Shown piece by piece: positions 22,202 through 36,181 of a stretch of 64,000 nt of DNA. The notes under the pieces were generated by a model that was not told where the DNA came from, ran no database searches, and worked only from the letters and a program-made list of their open reading frames with translations. Within the stretch, counting starts at the first letter, position 1; every line of letters starts with the position of its first letter. Source of the DNA: Hevea brasiliensis (taxonomy: Eukaryota > Streptophyta > Magnoliopsida > Malpighiales > Euphorbiaceae); the NCBI RefSeq assembly GCF_030052815.1, contig NC_079510.1:10487375-10551374 (forward strand). Reading direction: 5' to 3'. The translations under genes were made by a program, and so were the position numbers.

Positions 22202-22360
22202 CTATTTGTTAACAGCCATAACAATAGAAGCAAAACTATAACCGGCCAAAACCGCACTAGCAACACTCTTTGCAATTGTTGTTCCAAAGCTCATGATAAT
22301 TCCTATATCTGCTTTCTTTGGAAATTGTACATCATTAACACCATCACCATCAGTGACGTC
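22202..22360 (-). pseudogene. P-type Ca2+-ATPase (ECA-like) fragment
   Basis: A 52-codon minus-strand stretch reads DGDGVND, KKADIGI, GTTIAKS and FASIVMAV, then a stop. This matches the hinge region of P-type ATPases (canonical TGDGVND...KKADIGIAMG), closest to the endomembrane Ca2+ pumps (ECA type). The first Thr of TGDGVND is replaced and the AP of NDAP is lost. The phosphorylation site, N-domain and membrane segments are absent. It is a relic of gene capture or partial duplication. Confidence 0.8.
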
Positions 22361-22912
22361 TCAAACTCTTATCACACCCTCCACTAATAAACTTTCTTCT
22401 ATATTTAATGGAGTTTGATCATTTTATACGACTTCATTTTGTGATGAATTCTGCATGCTGTCACTAGCATTCACAATTTCATAAGGACCCAAACTAGTGA
22501 CACCATTTGTTTCTTTTATAACACCAATATTCCCAACTTCATGAGAATTCATGCACTTTACAATATGTATCCCAACTCTCTCAACACATTCTTTTTCCCA
22601 ATTCCTGCTCCACCAATTAACCCATTGAAAACCTGAACCAAAATTGTAACCTATCAAATACTTGAACTTACGAAAATCACAATAATTAAATAAAATGGCG
22701 ACTTGTAAAAAAGTCAGAAATGATCCCACTTATTGCTGACCGTACTCTAAAATTTGCTAACTGTACTTTAAATTTTGCTAACTATACTATAAGTTTCATA
22801 AAATGACAAAATTATCTTAAATAAAATAATTGTCATCCATGAAAATTTTTAGAACAAAAATAAGTACAAATGACCTTAAGACCCTTGATTTTTAATAAAA
22901 TTTACATTTAAG

Positions 22913-22949
<37 letters not shown>

Positions 22950-23939
22950 TTGAGAAATTCAACAACTCAAGTCCTAATTTTGTAACACTTTACTTATACA
23001 ATTTTGCTTTAAATAACATTTTAGTCCTTTAACTTTCAAATAAAATTAATTTTTAGTTTTAAGAAAAATAAAAAAATAAGACTAAACTGTTATATTATCT
23101 AAAAAAGAGAATCAAAAGTTACTTAACTTAAATAGTAAGGGTTAGAATGTAGTAAAAGGATTAAATTTATATTTTTAAATTTAATAACAATTTAGTTCAA
23201 TTCTTAAAAATAAAGTATACAAATATAAATTTCACTGATTATTAATAGGTTTAACAATCTCCCAATAAAGAGAACTCAACTCAATTATCTTTAACGATGT
23301 ATTTACGATTTTAACTAAGAAATTTAGAAAAAAAATGTATATATACTAAAAAATTAACAAGGGTTTCTTTTATCTCGCTTATTTTGAGAGTTTTTATTTG
23401 ACCAAATATATTATTTTCTTTAATAATATAATTTAATGAGTTTGTAAAAAATTTATAGATTTTGGATATACAATTTTATGCAAAATACTCTCTAATTTCT
23501 TAATTTTTTAATATAAAAATTGAAGTAATTGAAAGAATTAAATAATAATCAAAATTTTGTGACGATATTAAGTTTAACTATAAAAAATATAATTTTTTTA
23601 TTAATAGTCCCAATTATAATAAGTTAAAATATTTTTAATTTGATATAAAATTTCAAGGCTTTTCAATTTTTTAGAATAAGACTTTTTTATTTTTATTTAT
23701 AAGTGAAGATATATAAATTTTTAAAGTGAAACCTTAAATGAAATTTCTGACCCATCACTGATTATGCGCTTTTAGCCTAAATTAATATTTTACAATAAAT
23801 TTCACAAAGTAAAAACATAACATGATTATTTGGAATTAAATTGAAAATTATCATAAGAGTAGGACCAGATTTAATGATTTAAAGAAAAAAAAAGAGAACT
23901 TAAAACCCTAAAATCTAAAAAAACCCTACATTAACAATA
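22361..23939. other. AT-rich intergenic DNA
   Basis: Includes a (TTA)n run at 22917-22950. An open frame on the minus strand at 22424-22729 matches nothing known to me. The rest is very AT-rich. Confidence 0.55.
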
Positions 23940-24149
23940 CATCCCTGCAAGTACCAGTACTTTTTCTTCTTTTCAAACTCATTCACCTCTTCCAAGTGGT
24001 AGGTTCCATCACTACTACTACTTCTACTACCACAACTCACACCCGCACGCTTTCTTTCTTCCCCAATTCTCCTTCGCATTTTCCCACCTTCCAAACACAA
24101 TTTCGAACAACCCTTTCTCCGTATCACAAACTGGAAGAGAAACGCGATA
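23940..24149 (+). promoter_or_regulatory. AHL 5' UTR / proximal region
   Basis: Composition switches from AT-rich to CT/CA-rich just before the AHL start, as in plant leaders. No in-frame ATG between 24018 and 24149 competes with the chosen start. The transcription start site cannot be placed. Confidence 0.5.
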
Positions 24150-27100
24150 ATGGACTCGAGAGAATCGCAGCCGCTATCGCATATATCACCGCATCCACAA
24201 CACCACCACCATCACCAACCGCAACCAAACATATTACTCGGCGGCCCCACCTCCTCTTACTCCAACACTAGCGCCGCTCACGCTGCAATGAGTATGATCA
24301 ACCCCAACATCCCTTCCACTGCTGCCGCTGGTTTCCCTTTTAATTCAGTGGGCCCGCCACGCCCACAATCTAAGCCTCTCTCTTCGGATGGTGTTCTTGA
24401 TGGATCATCACCGCCTTCTTCAACGGGGATGAGGTTTAGCATGGAGCCGGCGAAGAAGAAGCGAGGGAGGCCCAGGAAGTACACCCCTGATGGCAACATT
24501 GCATTGGGGTTGTCGCCAACCCCGATTTCTTCTTCCCCAAATTCGTTAGTCCATGCCGATTCTGGGGGTGGCACCCCTGGCGTGGCCTCTGAGCCTCCTT
24601 CTAAGCGTAATAGAGGAAGGCCGCCAGGTTCTGGCAAGAAGCAGCTTGATGCTTTAGGTAATTTTGTTTACATTTATGTAATTGAACAATATTTTGTTTT
24701 GATTATTTAATTCATCTATACTTGCTTGTTATTCCACAGGAGGGATTGGAGGTGTTGGGTTTACACCTCATGTGATAACGGTGAAAGCAGGGGAGGTATG
24801 TTTTTTTTTTTTTTTTTTATCGTGTTGTGTAAATTGCAATTAGTCAAAGAGTTTTAAAAGAAATTAAGGAAATCTATAAAAAAAATGAAGAAGAATAGAG
24901 AGTTTGATATTTTTGTGGCTATTCAAGTTATTATGGTAACCAATAGAATAATATACATCCCATCGAATTTTATGATATTGCAAATTGTAAGCATAAAATG
25001 CAAATGCCCCAAAGAGCATAGGGAATGTTGAAATGGCCTAATAGTTGAAGTTTGCATTAGACATGCAATTATTGAAGCTGTTTAATGTAGATTTACAATT
25101 TGATGAGGATTTAGAGGTTTTTGTTAGGGTTTTGCTCATTTAATGGAGGTTAGCTGATTGCTGTTTAGCCTCCTATTTGTTTTGAACTCTCAGTATCCGC
25201 CAATGCAAATGCTCCTCTTTGGAGGTTCCCCCCCCCCCCCCCTCCCTTTTCCAAACAACAACTCATTTTTTTTCTTATTCCCCCTAATTTTAAGGATAAA
25301 TGCACTTTTTTTGCATGAACATTAACCATAAGTTGTCAATATCCATATTGGTTAACAACAATTACAAATAATAATTCTACCAATGGCAAATGCTTAACAT
25401 TCATCAACTATCAATTACCATATATTAGTTATGAGCAACCAATAACAAATAGCAGCTCTGCTTCTAACAGTTTAAGGAGACGGTCTTAGTTTCGATGGTC
25501 TTGATTTCAAGAATCTTAGTAATTTAAGAGGGATTTGTACCATGTGAATTACGCATCCCTGGGATTCTGAAGCCTTTGAATTGTACCTCCTTTTTTATTT
25601 TTTTTGAGGTGTGCTCAATTTGATAACTAATCTAATATGGGATCATTGTGAATGAAACTTGTTCATGTGTGCATAGTGCATATCCAATTTGATAGCTAGT
25701 TTATGGTATCATTTTAAATGAAGCAGGTTTATGTACGTTATGTGAATGAGAGGATTGTCCAACGTCATGAATTGGGATTTGCATTTAACATAATTACTAA
25801 CTTATATTATATTCGTACGTGGTGTAATAAAATGATATGAAAATTTTGTATATTTCACTTCAGCTCATTTATTGAGATGGTTGGCCAAGGTTTTAACAAG
25901 TATGTGAAATAAAGTGATGCTTGGTTTGTTGTGCTTATCTGATGTGGGATTCTGACCATTGAAGTTTATTTTGTGACCTTTGCTCTTGTTTTTTTTCCAT
26001 CCCTTCTTGTCTTTCTCTTAGGTAGGTCTCATCAATTTTTTATAGGTTTAGATCTGCAATAATTTATGAAGTAATACTGTGAAAACTTCTGTTAGCATGA
26101 AATCCTGGAAATCAAAATTTCTTTTTCTTGCATTTCTCAGCAGATGTTATTGAGAATGAGTGAATGATATCCAAAAGGATGATGAAATATAGTATTTATA
26201 TTCGAGTAAGTTTTAACTTGTGATCTGCTAATGTGGTATGAAAGTTCTTCTCTCTTTGAGGGGTCATAAGTTCAAGTTTCAAGTTATATAAACCATCTAA
26301 TTAGTATACCTTTTTGTTATGCAGGACATATCATCGAAGATCATGGCTTTCTCTCAGCAAGGGCCACGGACCATTTGTATTCTTTCTGCGAATGGTGCCG
26401 TTTGTAATGTTACCCTTCGTCAGCCAGCAATGTCTGGTGGTACTGTGACATATGAGGTACTTCAAATGCCTGTATAAGATTCATTGATAAACAATATCTA
26501 GACTCATGTGAAATGAATGTTAGTTTTGGTTTAGCTTCGATATTAAGGTTAAAGACATGGAAGCCTAGGAAGATTTTAGCTTCAACATTAAGGATTTGTT
26601 TGGTTGTTAAAAGGGTTAGCTGTTATTACAGTAGGATTTTATCCGGTATAATTCGGAGGGAGGGGAAAATGGAAAGGGGGTTAACCTTTAACTCCCTTTA
26701 ACCTAAAAATGAGGTTGAGGGAGTAGGCTGATGCGAAAGTAAAAAGAAGAGGATGAATCTTCATAGCTGTTATCACCACTGCTACAAGTGTAGTTTATGA
26801 GATTTTGTCACTACTACCATCACTATAATATATTAATTTAGTTCATTTATGGTTTAACATACCCTTTATTTGAGCCTCAACAAAGTGCCTAATTAAAAAA
26901 AAAAAAAAGAAAAATCCAAACCCTTATGCTTGCTTCTTTTCATTTTTAGCTTGATTTAAGGAAATGAATGCATTTATAGCCAGCCAATTCAAATTGAGAT
27001 AAAATGCTATTTTATTGCCAGTTAGAACAAAAATGAATTTTCAGTGGCTTTTATTTTCCTTTTTTCCATTCCCCACACCTCCTAACATTATCTCATCCCA

Positions 27101-29803
27101 GCCTGCCCTTCCTGTCTTCCTTCTTCTATGCTCTTAATTCTGGAAAATTCTTTGAATACTGATGACAGCTACCACACCATTATACGGATCTCCACTAGTA
27201 ACACTGTCCATCTTTTCCACATGCTGAGACTCCCCCTAGATTGGTTGAATTTGGCCTTTGATGCTCTGGAGCCAAAGTTTTCCATTCTCTCTCTCTCTCT
27301 CTCTCCCCAGCCACCATTACTAGCAAAACTATTGTCTGGAAATTGTTTCTGGGGTTCCATTTGGCATTGAGGTTTGCTTTCCAATCTTCAATGCCATCAA
27401 TAATGGCCAAAAATGGGTAGGGTTAGCTCTGGCTATTCTTTTCTCTCACATTGTGGTCCTTCCTCTCTTTCTTCAACTTTTCTATCACTCTCAAACTTGC
27501 TTACCACCCTTGCTACTACTGTAGCATGTTGGAATGACATTCTTATAATTGGTGCATATGAATGGGAATGTGAAGTATAGGAATAAGAGGAGAATAAAGG
27601 GTGATAGGACGGAGAGACCAGAGTTGTTTCGATATGTGTGTGTGTGTGGTCAACTATGAAATTGGTTTTAAAATTTAGACTAGTTTACTTAATGTAGTTT
27701 TTTGGGACTTGCAATTATTTTCTTATGAACACGAGCATATACATCATAGTTGTCGAAGACACTCCTCAAGTGTATATGATTTCCAAGTGCATTTAGGTCA
27801 AGGTCAATCACCTCTAGGGCTGTGCATGGTTCTTAGGGGGAATCGAATAGAATCGAGGAACTGTACGAAACCAACGGAAATCGTACCAAACCGAAATTAT
27901 TTTGATATTTTGGTTTGGTTCAGGTTCTTCACTAAGAACCATACCGAAATCGAACCGACCGAATCAAGAATTGAATTTATACATATATTTTTTTATATTT
28001 TTAAGATATATTATATACTTTCAATATAATTATATATATTTATATATGTATATATAATTATGAACTAAATATAACCTAATATTAAATTTTATTTTTCTAT
28101 ATTTTTTTAATAATTTTAGTTATAAATATATTAAATTGCCCTATAATTCTTAATTATATTTGTATCTTATAGTTAAATATTACATAATTAATAAATAATT
28201 AAAATATATATTATATGGTATGCTTATACTATTATATGTATATTATATTTAATCCTAATTATATATGCTCCTTATTGTTAAAGATTATATAATTCAGAAA
28301 TAGCTAAAAGATGTATTATATGATATATTATGTATTAATAACCAAATTTAAAACTTAAATGCTAGTTAAAGTATGACTTTTTAAGGAAATAATTACATAA
28401 AATTGTTTTAAAAGTCTAGAACTGAATTAAAATTGTACCGAACTGAAGAACCAAGAATCGTACCAAACCGGAGAATCAAGAACCGTACCGAATTGGAACT
28501 GAAATAATGAAGAACCGAACCAGAACCATACCAAAATTTCAGGTTGGTTCCAGCTATTAGATATTCCCCGAACTGAACCTGAACTGCACACCCCTAATCA
28601 CCTCTAGTGATCTTGGGCAGGCTCCATTCCTAAGTCATGCTAGGCACCTAGGCATGCACATTCAAGGGGTTTGTACAAGGAATTCTTTTTTTATGCTCTT
28701 TGTTAGTTGGTTTTCCTTTATTGGATGCTACTTTCCCTTCTAGCATATTCAAGTGTATGGAACACAGTCCTTATAGGGAGTTCTTTTGTGTTAGAAATTA
28801 TAGATGAAGGGTCAACTTTAAGGGAAATGTATGAAGAGGAGGAAATGTAGATTTGTGTTTCTAACATTATTTAGTGTTGCTTTTATGTCTTTTGCACTTT
28901 TGCATTCGCATGAATTTTTTTACTAAATATGGCTTCAGATCAGCTCATGTGTCCATGTTTCCCTTGTAATCTAGTGTGAATATCGCCTGTGCTGAACTAT
29001 TTTTATTTGTTATTACCTGTGTAGTATCCATTTGTGATTATGAATTATTTAATGTTTTTATATTCAATAATTCCTACTCACAAGTTGGACCAATATACAA
29101 ATTACGTGCATTTTAATAAACATGAGGGAATAATCCTGAATTTTTGCAAATGTAAGAATTCCTCATGTGCATGTACACAAAACCTTGGGGTATCTCAAGT
29201 AGCAGATGGGATTTCGTTGCTAGTAAAAAAGACATGTAATGGTCGCATTCAATTAATATGTTATGTTCCAAAGTTTAATTTTTCAGTTAAAAATATAGAC
29301 CATAACATTGGAAATTAGAAAAAGTAGTTCTTTAGCAAAACTATAGTCCACAATAAATGTAATGAAACTAGTAATACGTCCTAACGTAGAAGTAATCATA
29401 CTTTGTATACTAAATCCTATGGAAACGTGAGATAATCATCATCATCATCATCATAATCGGAAAACCTATGTACTTTAAAAACAAATGAATTTTGGAAAAT
29501 TTTTTCCCAACTCCTTATATAATTGTTCTCTCCTACCTAACATATTTTAAGAGGTTGACATCTTCGCAATTCCTTTTTATTGAATTGAAATAATGAAATG
29601 CTTAAAAAAAAAAGATATTATCTTAAGACTAAATTTTAAGCTAGTTTTTTTATTTCTAATATTAGAAGCTATTTGTAGATGCTTTATCTTAATAGGAAAT
29701 AATAAATATATACAAAATTAAAATATATACATACAGCGGTAAATTAATTAGGTATACATATGAACGTGTGAAGGTTTTCCCAATAATTTTGGTTCCCCCG
29801 CCC

Positions 29804-29856
<53 letters not shown>

Positions 29857-32650
29857 TTTTACATATGTTATAGATTATAGATGTGTCTCACATCCATTTG
29901 GCGCATGTCTGTGGCTTGTGTTTAGGTCCCAAGTACCTTGTACACCTTAGTGCATCTTGTACTTTTGATAGCTATGATGTACATTGAATTTGTGCAAGCA
30001 TGGATCAATTTTTGAAGGTGCTTAATTCATGAAAAGATTAATTAGGACTGTTTTTAGAACACCCTCATACTCTTAGAAATATTCCTTGTTGAAGAGTGAT
30101 ACTGGATGATGACCTCCATAGTTGAACTCACACTTATCCAATTTATTGTCCAAGAATATTATGTTTTAGCAGCTTTTTCATTTTGGTTATAGGTTCTCAC
30201 ATCTTTGCAGAAAAAGTGAAATTTTGTAATTTTCAAAAAAATTAGGCATACAAGTTGGAAGTTGTTGATTCAAGTCTTAAACTACAATTTTTCATGAGAT
30301 GCTACTCTTTTGATGAATGCTTATGTTGCTTATTGGAAATATTGTACCAAACAATTCTCTAGAATTGCTTTTGGGCAATAGGAATTTAAATCTCCACTAT
30401 TCATATTAAAATGCATGTCATATGATTTGTGGGCTTTTATCATTACCATCCATCCTTGGAATTTCTGGAGGCTATGACTTTTAGCTATTTGGAACATTTT
30501 GACTGCGGTATAAGTATCTATTCCCCTATTTCCCAAAGTTTATAGATATTTTCTGTTTAGTTGAAGTGTGAATATTGTTATCATGACCAAGTATCCTTAA
30601 TGGCACAGGTAGCTCAGGGTAAAATGAAATGTTGAATTAATATGGCTTCCAATATACTGCGCTAACCTGTAAAAAATAGCCCAAGGGATATTGAGTTGAT
30701 TAGGCTTGGGTTAATTGAGCACACTTAGATGTACTTGTTGAGAGTTAGAATTTCATTTCACCATAGTTGTTATTTTTATAGGCTGTGGTAAAAGATCAAG
30801 AGGCAGAAAGCAAGTTGACCAAAATAGCTGGGAAGAGGTATGGGCATGGTAATTGTGGTGTTGTGAAATAACCTATTTTAGCTGAGGTGGCTAGTCTTAT
30901 TACCTAAATTGATTCGGAATATTGAAGCGCCAAGGGAATCTTTGGATATGTTCATAATATTGCTTAAGGTAGATTTGGCATCTAGAATGGGGCCATTAGA
31001 GAATTTGGAATGCTAATATATCTTCTTTTTGCTCCTTTAAGTTAGCTTTACAGTTATTTTCCATCTCTTGTGAAGTGGCTACCATTTTTTTCTAGCCTTC
31101 TTTTGTACAGATGTCAATGTCATCCCATTTTGTCTGGTTTAATCTGCTTCAAAGGTATCAGGGTTGGGAAGGGTTTTGCCCCTTCCACCTCTTGCGCTAC
31201 TTTCCTCCCTGATTCCTAAAAAATATATTTATGTTATAATATTTACTCATACAAATCTACAAAATATGAAAACTTAATTATTTTTGGAGTTATACCATAT
31301 TATTACTCAATATATTCTTTTTTCCCTCAAATATTAACCAAATCATATATGAGAATATAATTTTTTAATGATTTGTAAACTTGTAAAAGTAAAATTGGAA
31401 TACCTGCCCACTGCCCTGCTCCCAAGCCCTCTCCAATTTCCTAACGGCATGGGTGTGGAATAGCATAATTTGCAGCATCACCACTCCTATTCTTGTTATA
31501 ACCTGAGGATGTTTGTAGAACATAGTGAATTTTGTGTAACATTTTTGTGCCATCTAGTTTTGTACTGCAAGTTTTTGCAAAAACTCTTGAATGCAAGTCA
31601 CTGAGATCTTAGGTAACATGCACTATCAACTTAAGTTCAAAGAGATATCATTTTGAATATATGGTTATTGAGGTTGGATGAAACTGCAAGTAAAGTTCTA
31701 TGTGATAATCTTTGCAGCCTAATTGTTATAATTTTGACTTTCTTCTGTTTTGCTGTTAGTGAGCTTCATGATGATTATGATTTTTAGGAATTAAACGCTC
31801 AAATCTCCAACTTGAATTATGTCATTCTCTACAACTGGTTTATACCTAGGTGAATATGAGAAACCTGCTGTAGTTTGACTGCATAATGCAGGACCTCCAA
31901 AATAAACTTACATTTAGTCTGTAACTACATTTGTTCGAGAGTAATGAATGTAATATAGGTTTTGCTACCACCTGTCTTTCTATGTCAAGTGTTGGCTCTC
32001 CCTCTCAAATGAGAAATTGTAGGTGGTGGGAACATCCTTTTCGTAGTTTGACTGATTAATGAGGGACTTGACTAAAACAAATAAACTTCCATTTAGTCCA
32101 TGACTACATTTTGTTTGAGAATACCTGCAGTAGTTTGACTGCTTAGTGCTGTACTTCACCAAAACAAATAAACTTACATTCAGTCCATAACTACATTTTG
32201 TTTAAGAATACTGGATCTAATATAGGTCTTGCTGCCACCCATCTTTCTAAGCCAAGTGTTGGCTCTCCCTCTCAAATGAGAAATTGTAGGTGGTGGGAAC
32301 ATCCGTATTGGTAGTTTAGGCTGTTATCTCTTTATCCTCAAGTAGACAACTTGTTGATTATTCTGGGTGGGGTTTAGGGAGGGGAAGGCCTGATTGTGTA
32401 GCCCAACTGCCCAAGTCCTTTTGGATCTCCCAATTCCCACCTAAACAAAGAGAGAACTACTGGACATAATAATATAAGATGTAAGCCTTTCGACTTTTGA
32501 GAACTGTTCTAAGGTGTGCATTCCTGTGCTTCTATTCTGCAACTGCTTATTGTTCATGATATCTTCATGCTCTCAGTATGCATCTTTGTTGCTATTTTGT
32601 TTGCTTGAAAATGCAAATGAAATGTTTATATTGCAGACCTTCATGTGCAC

Positions 32651-32685
<35 letters not shown>

Positions 32686-35013
32686 TTTCAAGTTTATGGG
32701 TCTGCACCATCAAGGCGCCTATAGTTTTATCATCATGTCAGGAATGACATTTATAATCTGAATGTCTTTCGGGGTTCAGTTTATTTATTTATTTGCATTT
32801 TTCTTTGCAGGGCCGTTTTGAGATTATTTCTCTATCAGGTTCTTTCTTGCCTTCTGAAGATAATGGTAGTCGCAGCCGAGCTGGTGGTTTGAGTATATCA
32901 TTAGCAGGTTCAGATGGTAGGGTTTTGGGTGGAGGAGTTGCTGGAATGCTTATAGCGGCATCAACAGTACAGGTAAAAGTCTGCAACTATGTTTTATTTT
33001 TTGGTAGTTTTACAATAATATCATTGTCTATAATTAATCAATGATTCTACGAGTATGATACATTTGCTTTACAAGAAAATACATCAGACATTGAAATATT
33101 ATGAAGGCGTGATTGAAGTTAAATTTCCATTGGTTATTATATTTTGAATATTGTATATGATTAAAGTTGATTGGTTATATTATTTAGTGGGAGTGGGACA
33201 GTACTTAAAAGTTATTTGAAGAGCAGAAGAGGTGATGTATGGTTCTTAATCTTACTACTAAATCCATTAATGCAATTGTTACAAAAATTAATAATAATTC
33301 TTTACTTATAATAAATTAATTTATCAGCTATATTTCTTTGCTAAATTTGCTTGTATTATAAAATTTCAATAATTAATAATATAATGAAAAACATTGTAAT
33401 CACACATGCATAATTGTATATATAGTATACATGTACAATGTTTATAAGTTATAAAATATAATTGTTATATCATGAGTTGACTTGAATGATTTTATGAGTT
33501 GGAATCACCAAAACAAGTCAAAACATATATAAAATCGAAATCAAGTGAAATCACGATTTTAAATAGTAAAATCAGATAAAAAGAGACACAATTGTACGAG
33601 TTTACAATTCTATGATTTTACAAGTTAAAATATTTCCTTTTAATTTATCAAAATCATTGTCATTTGTTTATTTTAACATCATTTCATGATTTTGTAAGTT
33701 TTTAAATATAGTAATAACTATTATTTTTGCTACTACAATTATCATGTATATATTGTAATTTTTTATATTATTTTTTGAACAACTTTTGTTGTTTTTTAAT
33801 TTTGATAAATATGGTCTAATTTCTATATATTATTCATCAAATATTTCTATTATTTATGTTTACATATTTTCAAAGTTGAAAACTTGGAATTATACCTTCT
33901 AATATGACGTTTATATATGTATGTGTGTGTGTAATTTTAATTATTATCATATTGATAACTTGGTGAAGAATTTAAAACTAAATAATTTGAATATAAAACT
34001 TAACAATATATTAGATTTTTTTTTAAAACTTGTGCTTAAATGCATGCAAAAGTTTATTTATAATTATATTGTTTTTGAAAGGTATTATTAAGTAAGTTGT
34101 AAAATCTTAAAAAAGCCCATTTACTGATTCCAGCTTAAAAAAGCGAGTTTGACAACTTGTAATAATATACTATAGGTAATGCTATTGGACCAATATGCTT
34201 GAAATCAAAATATCCGTTTATGTTGAAGTAATTTTACCCTTATATCAAATGAAATACTTTCACTAAGGTACATAGAAACATTGATATTTATTTATTTATT
34301 TATTATTATTATTATTATTTGTACATGAATGGACAATTAACTTTGTGTTATTCATGTTCAGTTAAAAAGGAAAAAATAAAACTAAATTTTTGTGACACTG
34401 AAAATTCTAGCTTCATACTACACAAGTAACAAATTACAAGTATAACTAAAAGTGTAGTTAAACTAATTAAAATGTAATCGTATGTGAAAAAAGTCATTTT
34501 CCATAGGATATTACAAATGGTGTTTTGATGAATGATCATAACCAATCAAAATTTTAATTATAAGGACATCTTGGAAATAGTTTTTTGATATATTTTATTG
34601 CATAATTTTATTTATTTTATTGGATAACTAATGGTTCAACCATTGAAGCAGTTGATCTCTAAATTGACCAGATTGATAGTTTGATGGTTTTGATGATACT
34701 AGTTTTATCACTGAACTTTGCCACCATGTTCCTTGTTGCTTGCCAGGTCATTGTGGGCAGTTTTATTGCAGATGGAAAAAAATCAAACTCAACAGTATCA
34801 AAGTCTGGGCCTTCATCAGCACCTGCATCCCAAATGTTGAATTTTGGTGCGCCATTGACAACATCCAGCCCTCCTCATGGAGCCTCTAGCGAATCATCTG
34901 ACGAAAATGGTAGTAGCCCACTTAATCGAGATCCTGGAATCTATAGTAATGCAAGTCAACCCATTCCTAATATGAATTTTTACCAACTATGGGCTACCCA
35001 AAATCCACATTGA
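24150..35013 (+). CDS. AHL: AT-hook nuclear-localized protein (AHL, two AT-hooks + PPC)
   Basis: DNA-binding chromatin/transcription regulator of the plant AHL family, acting in the nucleus as multimers through the PPC domain. Exons 24150-24657, 24740-24795, 26325-26456, 32811-32972 and 34747-35013 join in phase to 374 residues; all introns are GT-AG. Residues 18-22 are a His run. Residues 102-111 are AT-hook 1, KKKRGRPRKY, of the RKY (type II) kind. Residues 152-160 are AT-hook 2, KRNRGRPPG (type I). Residues about 176-295 form the PPC/DUF296 domain with FTPHVITVKAGE, KIMAFSQQGPR, ILSANGAVCNVTLRQP and the conserved GRFEIISLSG at 233-242. The Ser/Pro-rich tail ends near NMNFYQLWATQNPH. Two hooks plus introns fit clade B; the MDSRE start recalls AHL9/AHL13, but the exact orthologue is not assigned. 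Complete and apparently functional. Intron 3 is 6.35 kb. Confidence 0.95.
27815..28596 (+). mobile_element. hAT-type MITE in AHL intron 3
   Basis: 782 bp with inverted ends TAGGGCTGTGCA and TGCACACCCCTA and a perfect 8-bp TSD ATCACCTC (27807-27814 and 28597-28604). Subterminal regions are packed with GAACCG/CGGTTC-like motifs; the middle is AT-only. Non-coding. Confidence 0.93.
29806..29851. repeat. (TC)n microsatellite
   Basis: About 22 TC units within AHL intron 3. Confidence 0.92.
31870..32310 (+). repeat. local triplication in AHL intron 3
   Basis: Three diverged units start with GTAGTTTGACTG (near 31872, 32046, 32133). The first and third also share AAGTGTTGGCTCTCCCTCTC and GTAGGTGGTGGGAACATCC; the middle unit is short. 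It looks like successive unequal duplications. Confidence 0.85.
32652..32683. repeat. (GA)n microsatellite
   Basis: Sixteen GA units in AHL intron 3, about 130 bp before the acceptor of exon 4. Confidence 0.92.
33478..33841 (-). repeat. dispersed AT-rich repeat, copy 2
   Basis: Reverse-complement relative of 21757-22133, lying in AHL intron 4. Shared blocks include AATCACGATTTTAAATAGTA and CCTTTTAATTTATCAAAATC. Confidence 0.65.
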
Positions 35014-35340
35014 AGAGCTTGAGGCATTGACATGGCAATTGTACTTGCATAGCAGATTTGAGGTCAAATCCTAATGCTAACATGCATTATTGAATACAGG
35101 CTGCAGATGAGCTTTTCATATTATTTTCTTCAAGAGCAGGTTCCTCCTTCTGGAGTAGCTTTAGTTATCTTTCTCATCTGATTTGGACACATCTATTAGT
35201 GGTAGCTGCATGTCACCCCTTCTAAGTTTGGCTTAGTTCAATTTACTATTTAGGTATAATTGTTTTAGTTTTGTGTTTCCTGTTTCTAGTTTCTGCAAGT
35301 AATATACACTCTTTTAAGAGGTTATGAATGAATATAGCAG
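35014..35340 (+). other. AHL 3' UTR region
   Basis: Follows the TGA at 35011-35013. Mixed T-rich sequence; AATGAATATA-type signals near 35327 may end the transcript. Confidence 0.5.
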
Positions 35341-36133
35341 AGGCCGTCAATGGGTTTGAGTGGGATGTTTTAGCAACTGATTTCCCAGTTGGCCATCAAC
35401 TCAAGTACAAATCCATTTTGCTTTAATTTTATTTCAATTATTTCTATATGGTTAGGAGAAAACAGATGAAAAAAAGGGGTATTGCTTACGTGTAGGCAAT
35501 AATTTTTTAGAAAATAATTTTTTAGAAAATGGATAATAAAAACAAATAGCGTTGGAGCTTGGAGCTTGAAAGTTACCAGTTTAACAAAATGTCAGTTGTC
35601 CATTATTTTTTTATTTTTTATTTTTGGGGGTGAAATTGACTATTGAGATCTGCCATGAAGGGTAAGCCACGCTTTGAGGGGGTAGTTTAGGTGGTGGCTT
35701 TTCATTTTAATAACTCAATTTTGTTTTATTAAAATAAACTTCCTCAATTTTACTTTTATTTTTTAATTATTTTCAGTTTTTTAAATAAATTTTAAATTAA
35801 TATCTAATTAAAATAAATTTATAATTTATTATTGATTATTATTTAAAAAAAATATTGATTAATAAATATTATTTTAAAATTTAAAATTTTTTATAAATTA
35901 AATTTTAATTAATAATAAATAATATATATATAATTAATAAAATCATATATATAATTAATAAAATTAAATATAAAGGTAAGAAGAGAAAAAGAAGAAAAAG
36001 ATGTTGAAAGGATTATTTATTTATTTTTTTAATTTCAAAAGAGGATTTTTTAAAAAATAAAATTAAAATCAAAGGATTTTATTTTGAGTTTAATAACTGA
36101 TTTGTGCAATTTGCTCGAAGATGAAACATTTTT

Positions 36134-36181
<48 letters not shown>

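Noticed and set aside
22424..22729. 101-codon minus-strand frame upstream of the ATPase fragment
   Set aside because: No recognisable domain and a stop separates it from the ATPase-like codons; may be intron-derived.
24278..24637. 119-codon open frame antisense to AHL exon 1
   Set aside because: Mirror frame of the GC-richer AHL coding exon; the sense frame has both AT-hooks.
31980..32300. Direct repeats resembling a CRISPR-like or satellite array
   Set aside because: Only two to three diverged units of unequal length in a plant intron; explained by local duplication.
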